DNA from: Collinsella aerofaciens
GTDB taxonomy: Bacteria; Actinomycetota; Coriobacteriia; Coriobacteriales; Coriobacteriaceae
Length of the DNA stretch: 64,000 bases
Direction: 5' to 3'
Assembly (NCBI RefSeq): GCF_028209395.1
Contig: NZ_JAQLDQ010000008.1
Coordinates: 9,315 to 73,314 of the forward strand
In this document: piece by piece, positions 51,210-59,854 of the stretch
Layout: the number at the start of each line of letters is the position of its first letter
Position numbering within the stretch: position 1 is the first letter of the stretch
Position numbers and translations under genes: made by a program
Notes under the pieces: generated by a model
What the model was told of the DNA's origin: nothing
Database searches by the model: none
The model's input: only the letters and a program-made list of their open reading frames with translations

Positions 51210-51305
51210 GTGCCGCGTCGCGTCAGTTTGTTATCATAAGAGAGTTTATGGACTTCCAGCACCGCCGTTTTCGGCGAGGGTGCTATAGCAAAAGGAGGAT
51301 ACCCA

Positions 51306-52517
51306 ATGCTGTCTGTTGACGAGCAAATGCGTATCATCACCTCGGGCGCCGCGCAGATCGTTCCCGAGGCCGACCTTCGCAAGAAGCTTGAGAAGGGCGA
51401 GCCCCTCAACATCAAGCTCGGCGTCGACCCCACCAGCCCCGACCTGCACCTGGGCCACGCCGTGCCGCTGCGTAAGATGCGTCAGTTCCAGGACCTGGGC
51501 CACAACGTCACCCTCATCATCGGCAACGGTACCGCGTTGATTGGCGACCCTTCGGGCAAGAATTCCACCCGTCCGCAGCTTTCGCAGGAGCAGATCGAGG
51601 CCAATGCCGAGACCTACGTGAGCCAGGCCATGAAGATCCTTGATCCCGAGAAGACCACCATCGTGCACAACGGTGACTGGATCCTTTCGATGGATCTGGC
51701 CGGTCTGCTGCAGGTGTGCTCCAAGTTCACCGTCGCCCGCATCCTCGAGCGCGACGACTTTACCAAGCGCTACCAGTCTCAGACGCCGATCGCCCTGCAT
51801 GAGTTCCTGTATCCCGTGATGCAGGCTTTCGACTCCGTGCAGATCAAGGCCGACGTCGAGATGGGCGGCACCGATCAGCTCTTCAACCTGCTCGCTGGCC
51901 GTGAGCTCATGGAGAAGATGGGCATGGAGCCGCAGATCGCGCTCACCATGCCGCTGCTCGAGGGTACCGACGGCGTGCGCAAGATGTCCAAGTCATACGG
52001 CAACTACATCGGCCTGACCGACGCGCCCAAGGACATGTTCGGCAAGACCATGTCCATCCCCGACGAGATGATCGGCAAGTACTATCGTCTGGCCAGCTCG
52101 CTCACCCCGGCCGAGGTCGACAAGATCGACGCCGCCCTGGCCGACGGCTCTGCCGATCCCTATGAGCTCAAGCGCGCTCTGGGTCGCGACCTGTGCGACA
52201 CCTACCATGGCGCCGGCGCCGGCGACGAGGCTCAGGCCGAGTTCGACCGTGTGTTCAAGGAGGGCCAGCTTGCCGACTTCCCCGAGAAGCACGTTGAGCT
52301 GACCGTCAACGACGAGGGCCAGATTTACCTCGCTGGCCTGCTCAAGGACCTGGGCCTTTCGGCCAGCGCCGGTCAGGCCCGCCGCGACATCGACGGCGGC
52401 GGCGTCAAGATCAACGGCAAGGCTGTGGCTCCCAAGAGCTACAACATCGATCCGAGCGCCCTCAAGCTGGGCGACACCCTCTCCGTGGGCAAGCGCAAGG
52501 GCTTTAAGTTGGTCTAA
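51306..52517 (+). CDS. tyrS: Tyrosine-tRNA ligase
   Basis: The protein is 403 aa. Class I landmarks: HLGHAVPL (HIGH box) and KMSKS; LGVDPTSPDLHLG at the entrance. The C-terminal S4-like domain (SASAGQARRDIDGGGVKINGK) binds tRNA-Tyr. AAAGGAGG precedes the ATG; the 96-bp leader is too short for a T-box and none is visible. A strong terminator follows. Confidence 0.96.
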   Translation: MLSVDEQMRIITSGAAQIVPEADLRKKLEKGEPLNIKLGVDPTSPDLHLGHAVPLRKMRQFQDLGHNVTLIIGNGTALIGDPSGKNSTRPQLSQEQIEANAETYVSQAMKILDPEKTTIVHNGDWILSMDLAGLLQVCSKFTVARILERDDFTKRYQSQTPIALHEFLYPVMQAFDSVQIKADVEMGGTDQLFNLLAGRELMEKMGMEPQIALTMPLLEGTDGVRKMSKSYGNYIGLTDAPKDMFGKTMSIPDEMIGKYYRLASSLTPAEVDKIDAALADGSADPYELKRALGRDLCDTYHGAGAGDEAQAEFDRVFKEGQLADFPEKHVELTVNDEGQIYLAGLLKDLGLSASAGQARRDIDGGGVKINGKAVAPKSYNIDPSALKLGDTLSVGKRKGFKLV

Positions 52518-52544
52518 CGAGCGAGTTGACCTCACAAGTGCAAT

Positions 52545-52581
52545 AAGGCCGCAGCCGGGAATCCCGACTGCGGCCTTTTTG
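52545..52581 (+). terminator. tyrS terminator
   Basis: AAGGCCGCAG (52545-52554) and CTGCGGCCTT (52568-52577) form the stem, with an inner CGGGA/TCCCG, followed by TTTTTGG. Confidence 0.92.
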
Positions 52582-52642
52582 GTTGCGACGATCCCTTGGG
52601 GACGGAGGGATCATTTGGCGGTGCCGTTAAGCGGAAGGGGTG

Positions 52643-52719
52643 TTAGCGGGACTTTCTTTTTGGCATACAATGGCTATTGGCTTGCTGCGGTGAAGGTCTG
52701 TCCGCTCCGCAGCTTTTTT
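52643..52719 (+). promoter_or_regulatory. ade promoter with terminator-like leader (possible attenuator)
   Basis: TTAGCG (52643-52648), 17 bp, then TACAAT (52666-52671) suggest a start near 52678. Almost at once GCTGCGG (52684-52690) pairs with CCGCAGC (52707-52713), followed by six T, a complete intrinsic terminator 20 bp before the adenine deaminase ATG. A terminator between promoter and gene implies regulated readthrough, perhaps by purine level. It does not resemble the known purine riboswitch core. Confidence 0.5.
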
Positions 52720-52739
52720 CTACGGTTAAAGGAGTATGT

Positions 52740-54560
52740 ATGTCCGTTGAGGTCATGAGGTCTGTGATCGATGCTGCCGAGGGGCGCGTGCCCGTCGACA
52801 CGCTGTTTACCAATGCGCAGATCGTCGACGTGTATGGCCAGCGTGTGGCGCCCGGTAGCGTTGCCGTCAAGGACGGTGTGATCGTCGGCGTGCTCTACGA
52901 TGGTCGCGACGATGCTGCTGGCACCTACGAGGCAACTGAGGTCATCGACTGCCAGGGTCGCTATCTCGCTCCCGGTTTTATTGACGGGCATTTGCATATC
53001 GAGTCCTCGAACATCCGTCCCGCCGAGTATGCTCGCATGGCCGCGACGCGCGGTACTACCACCGCCATTGCCGACAGCCACGAGATTGCCAATGTTGCCG
53101 GTCTCGACGGCTTGCGCTTTATGATCGAGGACGGCCGCCGCGCACCCATCTCCATCAAGTACATGATGCCTTCGTGCGTGCCCGCGCTGCCCGACGAGCA
53201 GGCCGGTGCCGTTATTTCGGCTGCCGATATGCAGGCGTTTTTTGCCGAGCATCCGGGCGATGTCTTTGGCCTGGGCGAAATGATGAACCTTCCGGGCGTT
53301 TTTATGGCCGATCCCGAGACCTGTGCTCGCATCGATGCCGCTAACCAGACGCCGTCCAAGCAAGTCGACGGTCATGCGCCGCTCGTTGCCGGCAAGGACC
53401 TCAATGCCTATGCCGCGGCGGGTATTATCGCCGACCACGAGTCGACGATTCCCGAGGAGGCGCTCGATAAACTGTCCCGCGGCATGTATGTGATGCTGCG
53501 CGAAGGTACGTGTAGCCACGACTTGGCCAACCTGTCGCCGATGCTGCTAGAGAATCCCGCGCGCGCCCGCCGCTGCTGCTTCGCGACCGACGACCGCGCC
53601 CCTTCCGATGCGCTTGCGACCGGCATGATCGACAATGCCTGCCGCGCGGCTATCGAGGCCGGCATCGACCCCGTGGTCGCTATCTCTATGGCGTCCCTCT
53701 CCACGGCCGAGGCGTTTGGCCTGGACCACGGTTGCCGCGACCCACACGAGCTGCGTGGTGCGATTGCCCCGGGCAAGCGTGCCGACCTGCTGGTGCTCAA
53801 CGACCTGACGTTTGCCACGGCTCCGCATCGCGTGTATGCCGCCGGCGCGCTCGTGGCACAGGACGGCACTTTTGTGGGCGAGATTGCACCCGAGATGGCC
53901 GAGGTCGCGGCCCTTGCCGATGAGCTACGCGCCTCCGTTAAGCTGCCGAAGCTTTCGCTCGACGTATTCGACTATGCCTTTAAGCCGGGCGAGGCCGTGA
54001 TTGACGTGGTGCCGGGCAAGGCCATCACGGGCATGGTTCGCCCCAAGAACACCGAGGGCCTGCGCCGCATTATGCTGATTGAGCGCCATGGCCGCGGCGT
54101 GTCGCTGCAGGCCGAGGGCGCCGACGGCGACGGCCCCGCTGGCCTGGGCCTGGTCGGCAAGCATATCGGTCGCGGCTGGGTGCGCGGCTTTACCATCACC
54201 GGTGGCGCCATTGCCTCCACGATCGGCCACGACTCGCACAACGTGTGCGTGGTGGGCGACAATGCGGCGGATATGATGGCTGCCGTTGAGGCCGTGGGCC
54301 AGGGCGGCCACGTGCTGGTGCGCAACGGCGAGGTCGTGGCGCGCATTCCGCTGGCGCTCGGCGGCCTGATGAGCGAGGGCGCTGCCGAAGACGTTGCGGC
54401 GCAGCACGACGACTTTATGGTCAAGGCGCGCGCCATGGGCATCGAGCCGCCGCTCGACCCCATCATGGGCATCATCTTCCTGCCCCTGCCGGTGATCCCG
54501 ACGCTCCGCATCCGTCCCGAGGGCATGTTCGACGTCACAACCTTCACCTACGCCGACTAG
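52740..54560 (+). CDS. ade: Adenine deaminase
   Basis: The protein is 606 aa from the ATG at 52740 (AAAGGAG upstream). LAPGFIDGHLHIESSN (about 78-93) is the metal HXH; ATRGTTTAIADSHEIANV and VDGHAPLV...ADHES supply further ligands; the C-terminal domain (GRGWVRGFTITGGAIASTIGHDSHN) is typical of Ade. It converts adenine to hypoxanthine, feeding purines towards the XdhD pathway. Its leader contains a terminator-like hairpin. Confidence 0.95.
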   Translation: MSVEVMRSVIDAAEGRVPVDTLFTNAQIVDVYGQRVAPGSVAVKDGVIVGVLYDGRDDAAGTYEATEVIDCQGRYLAPGFIDGHLHIESSNIRPAEYARMAATRGTTTAIADSHEIANVAGLDGLRFMIEDGRRAPISIKYMMPSCVPALPDEQAGAVISAADMQAFFAEHPGDVFGLGEMMNLPGVFMADPETCARIDAANQTPSKQVDGHAPLVAGKDLNAYAAAGIIADHESTIPEEALDKLSRGMYVMLREGTCSHDLANLSPMLLENPARARRCCFATDDRAPSDALATGMIDNACRAAIEAGIDPVVAISMASLSTAEAFGLDHGCRDPHELRGAIAPGKRADLLVLNDLTFATAPHRVYAAGALVAQDGTFVGEIAPEMAEVAALADELRASVKLPKLSLDVFDYAFKPGEAVIDVVPGKAITGMVRPKNTEGLRRIMLIERHGRGVSLQAEGADGDGPAGLGLVGKHIGRGWVRGFTITGGAIASTIGHDSHNVCVVGDNAADMMAAVEAVGQGGHVLVRNGEVVARIPLALGGLMSEGAAEDVAAQHDDFMVKARAMGIEPPLDPIMGIIFLPLPVIPTLRIRPEGMFDVTTFTYAD

Positions 54561-54584
54561 TCATCAGGGACGTTCTTAAACGAC

Positions 54585-54604
54585 TAGCCGTTGGGGACAC
54601 TCTT
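54585..54604 (+). repeat. GTTGGGGACACTCTT repeat, left copy
   Basis: TAGCCGTTGGGGACACTCTT occurs here; its reverse complement with one change is at 55629-55647, on the other side of the HAD gene. Partial direct copies (GTTGGGGACGTTCCTT, GCTGGGGACAGTCCTT) are at about 55572-55612. Confidence 0.75.
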
Positions 54605-54699
54605 TGGCGGGCTGCCTGACGTCGCGACCGTGGGGCCTCTGGCGCGCGTGAGCTATTTGCTAGGTCCATGTAACGTTTATAACTACGGGGTCTTATTCG

Positions 54700-54764
54700 A
54701 GCTCCCTTTGGGTACGGTGTTTTCAGATATACATCTGTTTTCACTACTAAGCCCGAAGGGAGCT
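54700..54764 (+). promoter_or_regulatory. Hairpin sequestering the ribosome-binding site of the HAD gene
   Basis: AGCTCCCTT (54700-54708) is a perfect complement of AAGGGAGCT (54756-54764), with GGG/CCC adding to the stem. The right arm is itself the Shine-Dalgarno site of the gene starting at 54770, and TTTTCT follows. The structure could block translation or terminate transcription. An internal small hairpin (CAGAT...ATCTG) lies in the loop. Ligand unknown. Confidence 0.55.
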
Positions 54765-54769
54765 TTTCT

Positions 54770-55564
54770 ATGTTTAAACTGATTGCATCCGATATGGACG
54801 GCACACTGCTTGACGAAAACGGCCAGGTGCCTCCCGAGACCTACGAACTGATTCTGGCGCTACACGAGCATGGCGTGCATTTCGCCGCATCGTCAGGTCG
54901 TCGCTACGATCGCCTGTGCGAGTTCTTTGCGCCCGTTCGCGACAAGATGGACTTTGTCGCCGCTAACGGCGCCCAAGTCTACGCCGACGGTAAGATGGTA
55001 GACCGTGAGGTGTATTCCCACCTGGCGATTCGAAGGCTCGCCCAAGCCGTCAGGACGTTTCCCAATCTGCATCTTGCGCTCTTTGACCGAACCAAGTCCT
55101 TCCTGCTCGATGACGAGTGCAAGTTCGTGCGTGAGGTCGATAAGGACCTTCCCAATGCCGAGCGTATTTGGGAGCTGCCCGATCCCAGCGTAAATATCAT
55201 CAAAGCGAGTATCTTTTGCGACGACAGTGCGGTTATGGACAGTGCGTACGTGCTACAGCGCGAACTTGGTCAGCTCTTTACTTTTGCGCCTTCGGGCAAC
55301 GCGTGGATCGATGCCATGCAGCCTGGTGTATCGAAGGCCTCGGGTATCGCGCAGCTCGCGGAGCATTACGGCATTGATCGCGACGAGGTCATAGCGTTTG
55401 GCGACTCGATGAACGACTACGAGATCATTCGCTTTGTCGGCACGGGCTGCGCGATGGAAAACGCGCGCCCCGCGCTTAAGGCGGTGGCCGATCGCGTGGT
55501 GGGTTGTAACCGCGACCACGCCGTCCAGCAGGAGCTCCGCCACGTTCTGGAGAGCCTCGCCTAA
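54770..55564 (+). CDS. Cof-type HAD-IIB family phosphatase
   Basis: The protein is 264 aa. Motif I DMDGTLLDENG (about 8-18) has the nucleophile and acid Asp, SSGRR is motif II, and VIAFGDSMNDYEII is motif IV; a C2B cap lies between. Such proteins dephosphorylate sugar phosphates or flavin/PLP-type cofactors. The ribosome-binding site is inside a hairpin (54700-54764) and the gene is flanked by inverted copies of a GTTGGGGACACTCTT repeat. A second HAD-IIB gene lies nearby on the other strand. Confidence 0.88.
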   Translation: MFKLIASDMDGTLLDENGQVPPETYELILALHEHGVHFAASSGRRYDRLCEFFAPVRDKMDFVAANGAQVYADGKMVDREVYSHLAIRRLAQAVRTFPNLHLALFDRTKSFLLDDECKFVREVDKDLPNAERIWELPDPSVNIIKASIFCDDSAVMDSAYVLQRELGQLFTFAPSGNAWIDAMQPGVSKASGIAQLAEHYGIDRDEVIAFGDSMNDYEIIRFVGTGCAMENARPALKAVADRVVGCNRDHAVQQELRHVLESLA

Positions 55565-55571
55565 TCCGGCA

Positions 55572-55649
55572 GTTGGGGACGTTCCTTTTCTGCCGGCAGC
55601 TGGGGACAGTCCTTGCAGCTTTTTCGCGAAGAGTGTCCCCAACGACTAC
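55572..55649. repeat. Cluster of GGGGAC-type repeats, right side of the HAD gene
   Basis: Two direct partial copies and one inverted full copy (AAGAGTGTCCCCAACGACTA, 55629-55648) of the repeat at 54585-54604. They look like a short intergenic repeat family. Confidence 0.7.
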
Positions 55650-55657
55650 TGTGACTG

Positions 55658-55740
55658 GGGCAGCTAATTTGGGACGGGGCTATTTTAGCTACCCCACACA
55701 AGCGGGCAGCTAAAATAGCCCCGTCCCAAATTAGCTGCCC
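55658..55740. repeat. 33-bp perfect inverted repeat between convergent HAD genes
   Basis: Arms at 55658-55690 (begins GGGCAGCTAATTTGGGACGG) and 55708-55740 are perfect complements over 33 bp with a 17-nt loop. It separates two convergent genes and could end both transcripts, but the length and perfection are far beyond a normal terminator and suggest a palindromic mobile or REP-like element. Confidence 0.92.
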
Positions 55741-55756
55741 TGCCGGGTTGCTGCTG

Positions 55757-56599
55757 CTAGGCGAGGGCAGCCATGATGGTGCGGGCGACGCCGTCGTGGT
55801 CGTTGTCGAACTCGGTGATGGCGTCGGCGGCGTCGCGGTCCTCGGGCTCGGCGTTGATCATGGCCATGCCGTGGCCCGCTGCCTGCAGCATGGGGATGTC
55901 GTTGATGTTGTCGCCGAACGCCCAGGCGTCGACGAGACGCTCGCCCAGGTGCTCGCATAGCCACGTGAGGGCCGTTCCCTTGGTGGCGCCCTCACCCATG
56001 ACCTCGATATTCATGGCGTAAGAACGCGTGACCTCAATGCCTCCGAGCGTGTCGAGCTCAGCCGCGATGGCGTCGCGATCGGCCGGGTCGTGCCAGTACA
56101 TGGCGATGCGTTCGAGCGTCTCGACCCCGTCGATCTTACTGTCGATATCCATGTCGATCGGTGTTCGTGTGCGCTTGAGCGAAGCCGCGATGTGGGGGTC
56201 ACCGCCGCAGAACTCATCCAGGCGCCCGTAAAGCGAGCGGGGGAGGAAGCACTGCCCATCCGCGAAGATATCGAAGGTCACATCGTGGCCGGCGGCGATG
56301 CGATGGACGCGATGGGCAATGCCGCGATCGAGCGGACGGCTCAAAATGCGCGTGGCGCGCGAGGCATCGTTGGGCACATCGTCGTCGAGCTGCCAGACGC
56401 TGGCGCCATTGGCGCAGACCGCGTAGTGCACGGCAGGATGGGCGAGGATGGGCTCAAAGACGCCCGACAGCGGACGCCCCGTGCACGGTACAAACTCAAT
56501 GCTGCGACGTGCGAGCTCGTCGAGCATCGCCCAGGTGGCGTCGCCCATCTGCTTGTCGCTCGTCAACAGTGTTCCATCCATATCGGAAAAAACAATCAT
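55757..56599 (-). CDS. HAD-IIB family phosphatase
   Basis: The protein is 280 aa: FSDMDGTLLTSDKQ motif I, VPCTGRPLSG motif II, and AWAFGDNINDIPML motif IV, with a C2B cap between. Same superfamily as the gene at 54770, but low identity (different motif II and cap). Substrate unknown. Confidence 0.88.
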   Translation of the reverse strand: MIVFSDMDGTLLTSDKQMGDATWAMLDELARRSIEFVPCTGRPLSGVFEPILAHPAVHYAVCANGASVWQLDDDVPNDASRATRILSRPLDRGIAHRVHRIAAGHDVTFDIFADGQCFLPRSLYGRLDEFCGGDPHIAASLKRTRTPIDMDIDSKIDGVETLERIAMYWHDPADRDAIAAELDTLGGIEVTRSYAMNIEVMGEGATKGTALTWLCEHLGERLVDAWAFGDNINDIPMLQAAGHGMAMINAEPEDRDAADAITEFDNDHDGVARTIMAALA

Positions 56600-56686
56600 T
56601 CGATGCAGCCCTTTCTACTGGCATAAAAAGCGTGGCCGAGGGCGGTGATGCCCTGGTCACGCTCGAGTTCTATAACGGTCCGCGTC

Positions 56687-58105
56687 CTAGCGGTCGGCGA
56701 TCGGCTTGTACTCCAGCGGCTCGATCACCGGACGATAGGCCGGGCGAATAATACGGTGCGCGCAGAAGAGCTCTTCCATGCGGTGTGCCGACCAGCCGGC
56801 CATGCGGGCGACGGCGAATAACGGCGTAAAAAGCGTCTCGGGCACGCCGAGCATCTTGTAGATAAAGCCCGTGTACAGGTCGATGTTGGCGCAGATGGGC
56901 TTGGTCATGCCGTGGTCGCGCATGACCTGGGGTGCCAGGCGCTCGATGCGCTCGATGAGCGCGAACTCTTCGCCCAGGTCCTTCTTGGCGGCAAGCGTGC
57001 GCGCGTAACGGCGGCAGACCTCGGCGCGCGGGTCGCTGAGCGTATAGACGGCGTGGCCCATACCGTAGATGAGGCCCGTGCCGTCGAAGGCCTGCTTGTC
57101 GAGGATCTTGCCCAGGTAGGCTGCGACCTCGTCCTCGTCCTCCCAGTTGGAGACATGCGCGCGGATGTCCTCGTGCATGGACACGACCTTGGCGTTGGCA
57201 CCGCCGTGGCGCGGGCCCTTGAGCGAGCCGATAGCCGCGGCGTAGGCGGAATACGGGTCGGTGGCCGAAGACGACAGCACGCGGCAAGCGAAGGTGGAGT
57301 TGTTGCCGCCGCCGTGCTCGGCATGCAGCATGAGCATCACGTCGAGCAGCATGGCTTCGTCGCGGGTGAACGCCATGCCACCGCGCAAGACCTGTAGGAT
57401 GGTCTCGGCGGTGGAGAGACCGGGCGTGGGGTGCGGCACGTGAACCTCGGAGCCGCGAAGCTTGGCGACCGAGGCCATGTGTGCGAAGGCGGCGATGCGC
57501 GGGAGACGTGCGAGCATGGAAATGGCGACGTCGATTTCGTGCTCGGGCGTGATCACGTCTGGTTCGGCATCGAAGGCGTAGAGCAACAGTACGGCGCGCT
57601 GGAGCACGTTCATGATGCTCGACGACACCGTGGTCATAGGGAACTCTTTAACGTACTCGTCACTCAGGTGTCTAAAGGCGCCCAGGCGCTCGCAAAAGCC
57701 GTCGAGCTCTTCCTTGTTGGGCAGCGAACCCGTGATAAGCAGATAGGCGACTTCCTCGTAGCCGTAGCGATTCTCGGCCTGGGCATTGTTGACCAGATCC
57801 TCGATGCTGTAGCCGCGAAGCGTGAGCTTGCCCTGATCGGGCACGACCTTTCCGTCGACCTTGTTGTAGCCGTGCACATCCGAGATACGAGTGAGGCCCG
57901 CGACCACGCCCGAGCCGTCGGCATTGCGCAGGCCGCGCTTGACATTGTGCTCTTCGAACAAGCCCTCGTCATAAGGGTCGGTCGGCAGGCCGTGGTAGAG
58001 GCTTTCGCTCTCAGACGAAATCTGGCGGCTTGCTTCGTAATCCAGAACCAGTCGGCTCAAGTGGTCATCGAAGCGGTAATAGATTTTCTTGGCGTCGTAG
58101 GCCAT
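56687..58105 (-). CDS. Citrate synthase
   Basis: The protein is 472 aa, on the long side because of an N-terminal extension of about 60 residues. Catalytic-site segments: LHAEHGGGNNSTF (His), GPRHGGAN and YGMGHAVYT (His), and the Asp region before IDLYTGF. It condenses oxaloacetate and acetyl-CoA. Alone on the minus strand upstream of the ACT protein gene; no other TCA gene is nearby, so a biosynthetic (glutamate) role is likely. Confidence 0.93.
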   Translation of the reverse strand: MAYDAKKIYYRFDDHLSRLVLDYEASRQISSESESLYHGLPTDPYDEGLFEEHNVKRGLRNADGSGVVAGLTRISDVHGYNKVDGKVVPDQGKLTLRGYSIEDLVNNAQAENRYGYEEVAYLLITGSLPNKEELDGFCERLGAFRHLSDEYVKEFPMTTVSSSIMNVLQRAVLLLYAFDAEPDVITPEHEIDVAISMLARLPRIAAFAHMASVAKLRGSEVHVPHPTPGLSTAETILQVLRGGMAFTRDEAMLLDVMLMLHAEHGGGNNSTFACRVLSSSATDPYSAYAAAIGSLKGPRHGGANAKVVSMHEDIRAHVSNWEDEDEVAAYLGKILDKQAFDGTGLIYGMGHAVYTLSDPRAEVCRRYARTLAAKKDLGEEFALIERIERLAPQVMRDHGMTKPICANIDLYTGFIYKMLGVPETLFTPLFAVARMAGWSAHRMEELFCAHRIIRPAYRPVIEPLEYKPIADR

Positions 58106-58183
58106 GTGCGCTCCTCTCCGGGCCGTGTGGGGGCGGCGTGCTTGAGTGCAGATGCGCCGGCCTGTTCCTGCACGGCCTGTTCG

Positions 58184-58471
58184 CTACAGGCGGTACATAA
58201 AGTTAAAGACGTCCTCGCGCTGGATGGACACGTTGACGCCCGAAAGCTCGCCGGCCTCGGCCAGGGCCTCCTGCAGCTCAGCGAAGTCGAGCTTGGACTC
58301 GGCGGTATCGGCCAGCATGGTCATGGTGAAGATGTCCTCGATAATGGACTGCGTGATGTCGCGGATGTCGACGTTGGCCTCGCCCAGGACACGGGTGACG
58401 CCGGCGACGATGCCGGGGCGGTTCTTGCCAAGGACGGTGATGACGATACGGGAGGACGAGATCTCGGCCAT
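58184..58471 (-). CDS. ACT domain protein (UPF0237 type)
   Basis: The protein is 95 aa, a single ACT domain: SRIVITVLGKNRPGIVAGVTRVLGEANVDIRDITQSII, then a second beta-alpha-beta half. ACT domains bind amino acids or small ligands; this stand-alone form is conserved in Firmicutes and Actinobacteria, and its role is not established. It precedes citrate synthase on the same strand, 78 bp away. Confidence 0.9.
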   Translation of the reverse strand: MAEISSSRIVITVLGKNRPGIVAGVTRVLGEANVDIRDITQSIIEDIFTMTMLADTAESKLDFAELQEALAEAGELSGVNVSIQREDVFNFMYRL

Positions 58472-58867
58472 GGGAAACCCTTTCGCGTGATTGCGGCGCG
58501 CGCGGGGCGCTCCGCTACGGTACAGTGTTCATCATTGTACCTGTCTGGCGCAAAAAAGGCGCGCTCGCTGCGGCGTTACATGCCTGCAACATGAGCGTAA
58601 GGGGGAAGGCCGTACGGGGAAGAGCCGTCTGGCGCGTGTCCGGCTCGTGTTGGGTTGATTTCCGATCTCAGCCGAACACATTGAGCGGACAGGCCGTTCC
58701 CGCAGTCAGCCGAACGCCTCCGACGGCTGATTCCGAACTGGAAGCGGAGGGCATCCCCGCCCTTCGGTAGGGGATACCGCTCCGCGGCGCATGCCGCGGG
58801 CGGCGCCCCTATCGGACCACCGTGACCTCAGTTGGGATGGGCCCAGCACTGCCGCGTACTCGGTGAG
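58472..58867. other. Gene-free GC-rich boundary region
   Basis: This roughly 400-bp stretch shows no supported gene. It holds two short hairpins (ATCCCC...GGGGAT near 58750-58775; CCGCGGCGCATGCCGCGG near 58785-58802) and marks the passage from housekeeping genes to the integrase remnant. I did not find a tRNA or clear attachment repeat in it. Confidence 0.5.
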
Positions 58868-59593
58868 CTAGAGCCAACTGTTCGTCTTCACGTCGCGTAT
58901 GGCGATATTTCGGTCGTCCGGCTCGGTGATGCCGTAGCCGAACGCCTGGAGCGTCTCGATGGACTCCTGGATCCTCTGTTGGAACATGGGACCCGGATCG
59001 ACCCTCGGCCCGAGGTGCCCGCGCCAAAGGCACGGCGTGGCGCGCAGCATGTTATGGATTTTGGAGATGGGCTCGATGTCGGCGTAGACGTTGAGCGTCG
59101 CCATGGCGTCCTTGTGGCCGAGGATCGATTGAAGCGCCTTGATATCGCCGCCTTGGCGGATCCACTGCGTTGCGAACGTGTGGCGAAGGCCGTGGAACGT
59201 GATCAGCTCGTCGTTGGTGCCCATGAGGCCGTTGGTCTCCGAGAACGTCTTGAACGCCCTGCGGATATAGCTTGTCGTCGCGAAGGTCGCGCCCGGCTCC
59301 GACAGGATGTAGCAGTCCCCGATCTCGACCGCCCCGGTAAGGCCGCGCAAGCGCAGCTTTCCGCAGTCGATCTCGTGGGTCTCCTTCAGGAAGGGGAGTA
59401 GGCCGACCGGGTCGATGGGGATACCCCTGGCGTCATGGGTCTTGGTGTCCTTGATGAACGAACCCATTCCCTTCGCGTACGCCACCGAGTGTCTGATCGA
59501 GATCAGGCCCGTCTCGAAATCCACATCGCACCACCGAAGGCCGCAGACCTCGCCGATTCGCATCCCCGTGTGCAGGGCGAGTACGACCGCCCT
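58868..59593 (-). pseudogene. Tyrosine integrase remnant (catalytic domain only)
   Basis: The frame reads ALHTGMRIGEVCGLRW (Arg), KDTKTHDARG (Lys), HGLRHTFATQ (His, Arg), ILGHKD (His) and NVYADI (Tyr), a complete phage-integrase catalytic domain, but the N-terminal DNA-binding domain is missing. The frame enters directly from the stop codon of the XRE gene at 59594: that stop is followed in the same frame by RAVVLALHTG. The integrase has therefore been cut and joined to the XRE gene. An internal ATG at 59563 would give 231 aa without a ribosome-binding site. Confidence 0.8.
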
Positions 59594-59845
59594 CTAATCC
59601 TCGGCGGACCAATCGAGTCCGAACTCCTTTCGGGCATCCTCTTCGCTCATGACTTCGAGAAGGTCTCCGGGTTGGCAACGAAGGGCGAGGCATAGCTGCT
59701 CGAGTGTGTTGAAGCGAATGCCGCGAATATGCCCTTTTTTAATACGGGACAGGTTCACGGGCGTGGTTCCAATCCTTTCGGCAAGTTCGTTCGAGGAAAT
59801 CTTTCGCTCGGCCATGATCTTGTCGAGGCGAACAATTACGGGCAT
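59594..59845 (-). CDS. XRE family HTH regulator (YozG-like)
   Basis: The protein is 83 aa. The HTH has RKISSNELAERIGTTPVNLSRIKKGHIRGI, followed by FNTLEQLCLALRCQPGDLLEV, typical of small Cro/CI proteins that accompany DUF2975 membrane proteins. It is 9 bp downstream of the DUF2975 gene and likely co-transcribed. Its TAG stop is followed in frame by integrase catalytic sequence. Confidence 0.88.
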   Translation of the reverse strand: MPVIVRLDKIMAERKISSNELAERIGTTPVNLSRIKKGHIRGIRFNTLEQLCLALRCQPGDLLEVMSEEDARKEFGLDWSAED

Positions 59846-59854
59846 GGCGTTTCC

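Noticed and set aside
51210..51305. T-box riboswitch before tyrS
   Set aside because: The leader is only 96 bp and lacks the T-box sequence and a terminator.
58525..58770. 81-aa frame in the gap before the integrase remnant
   Set aside because: No start signal and no protein-like pattern.
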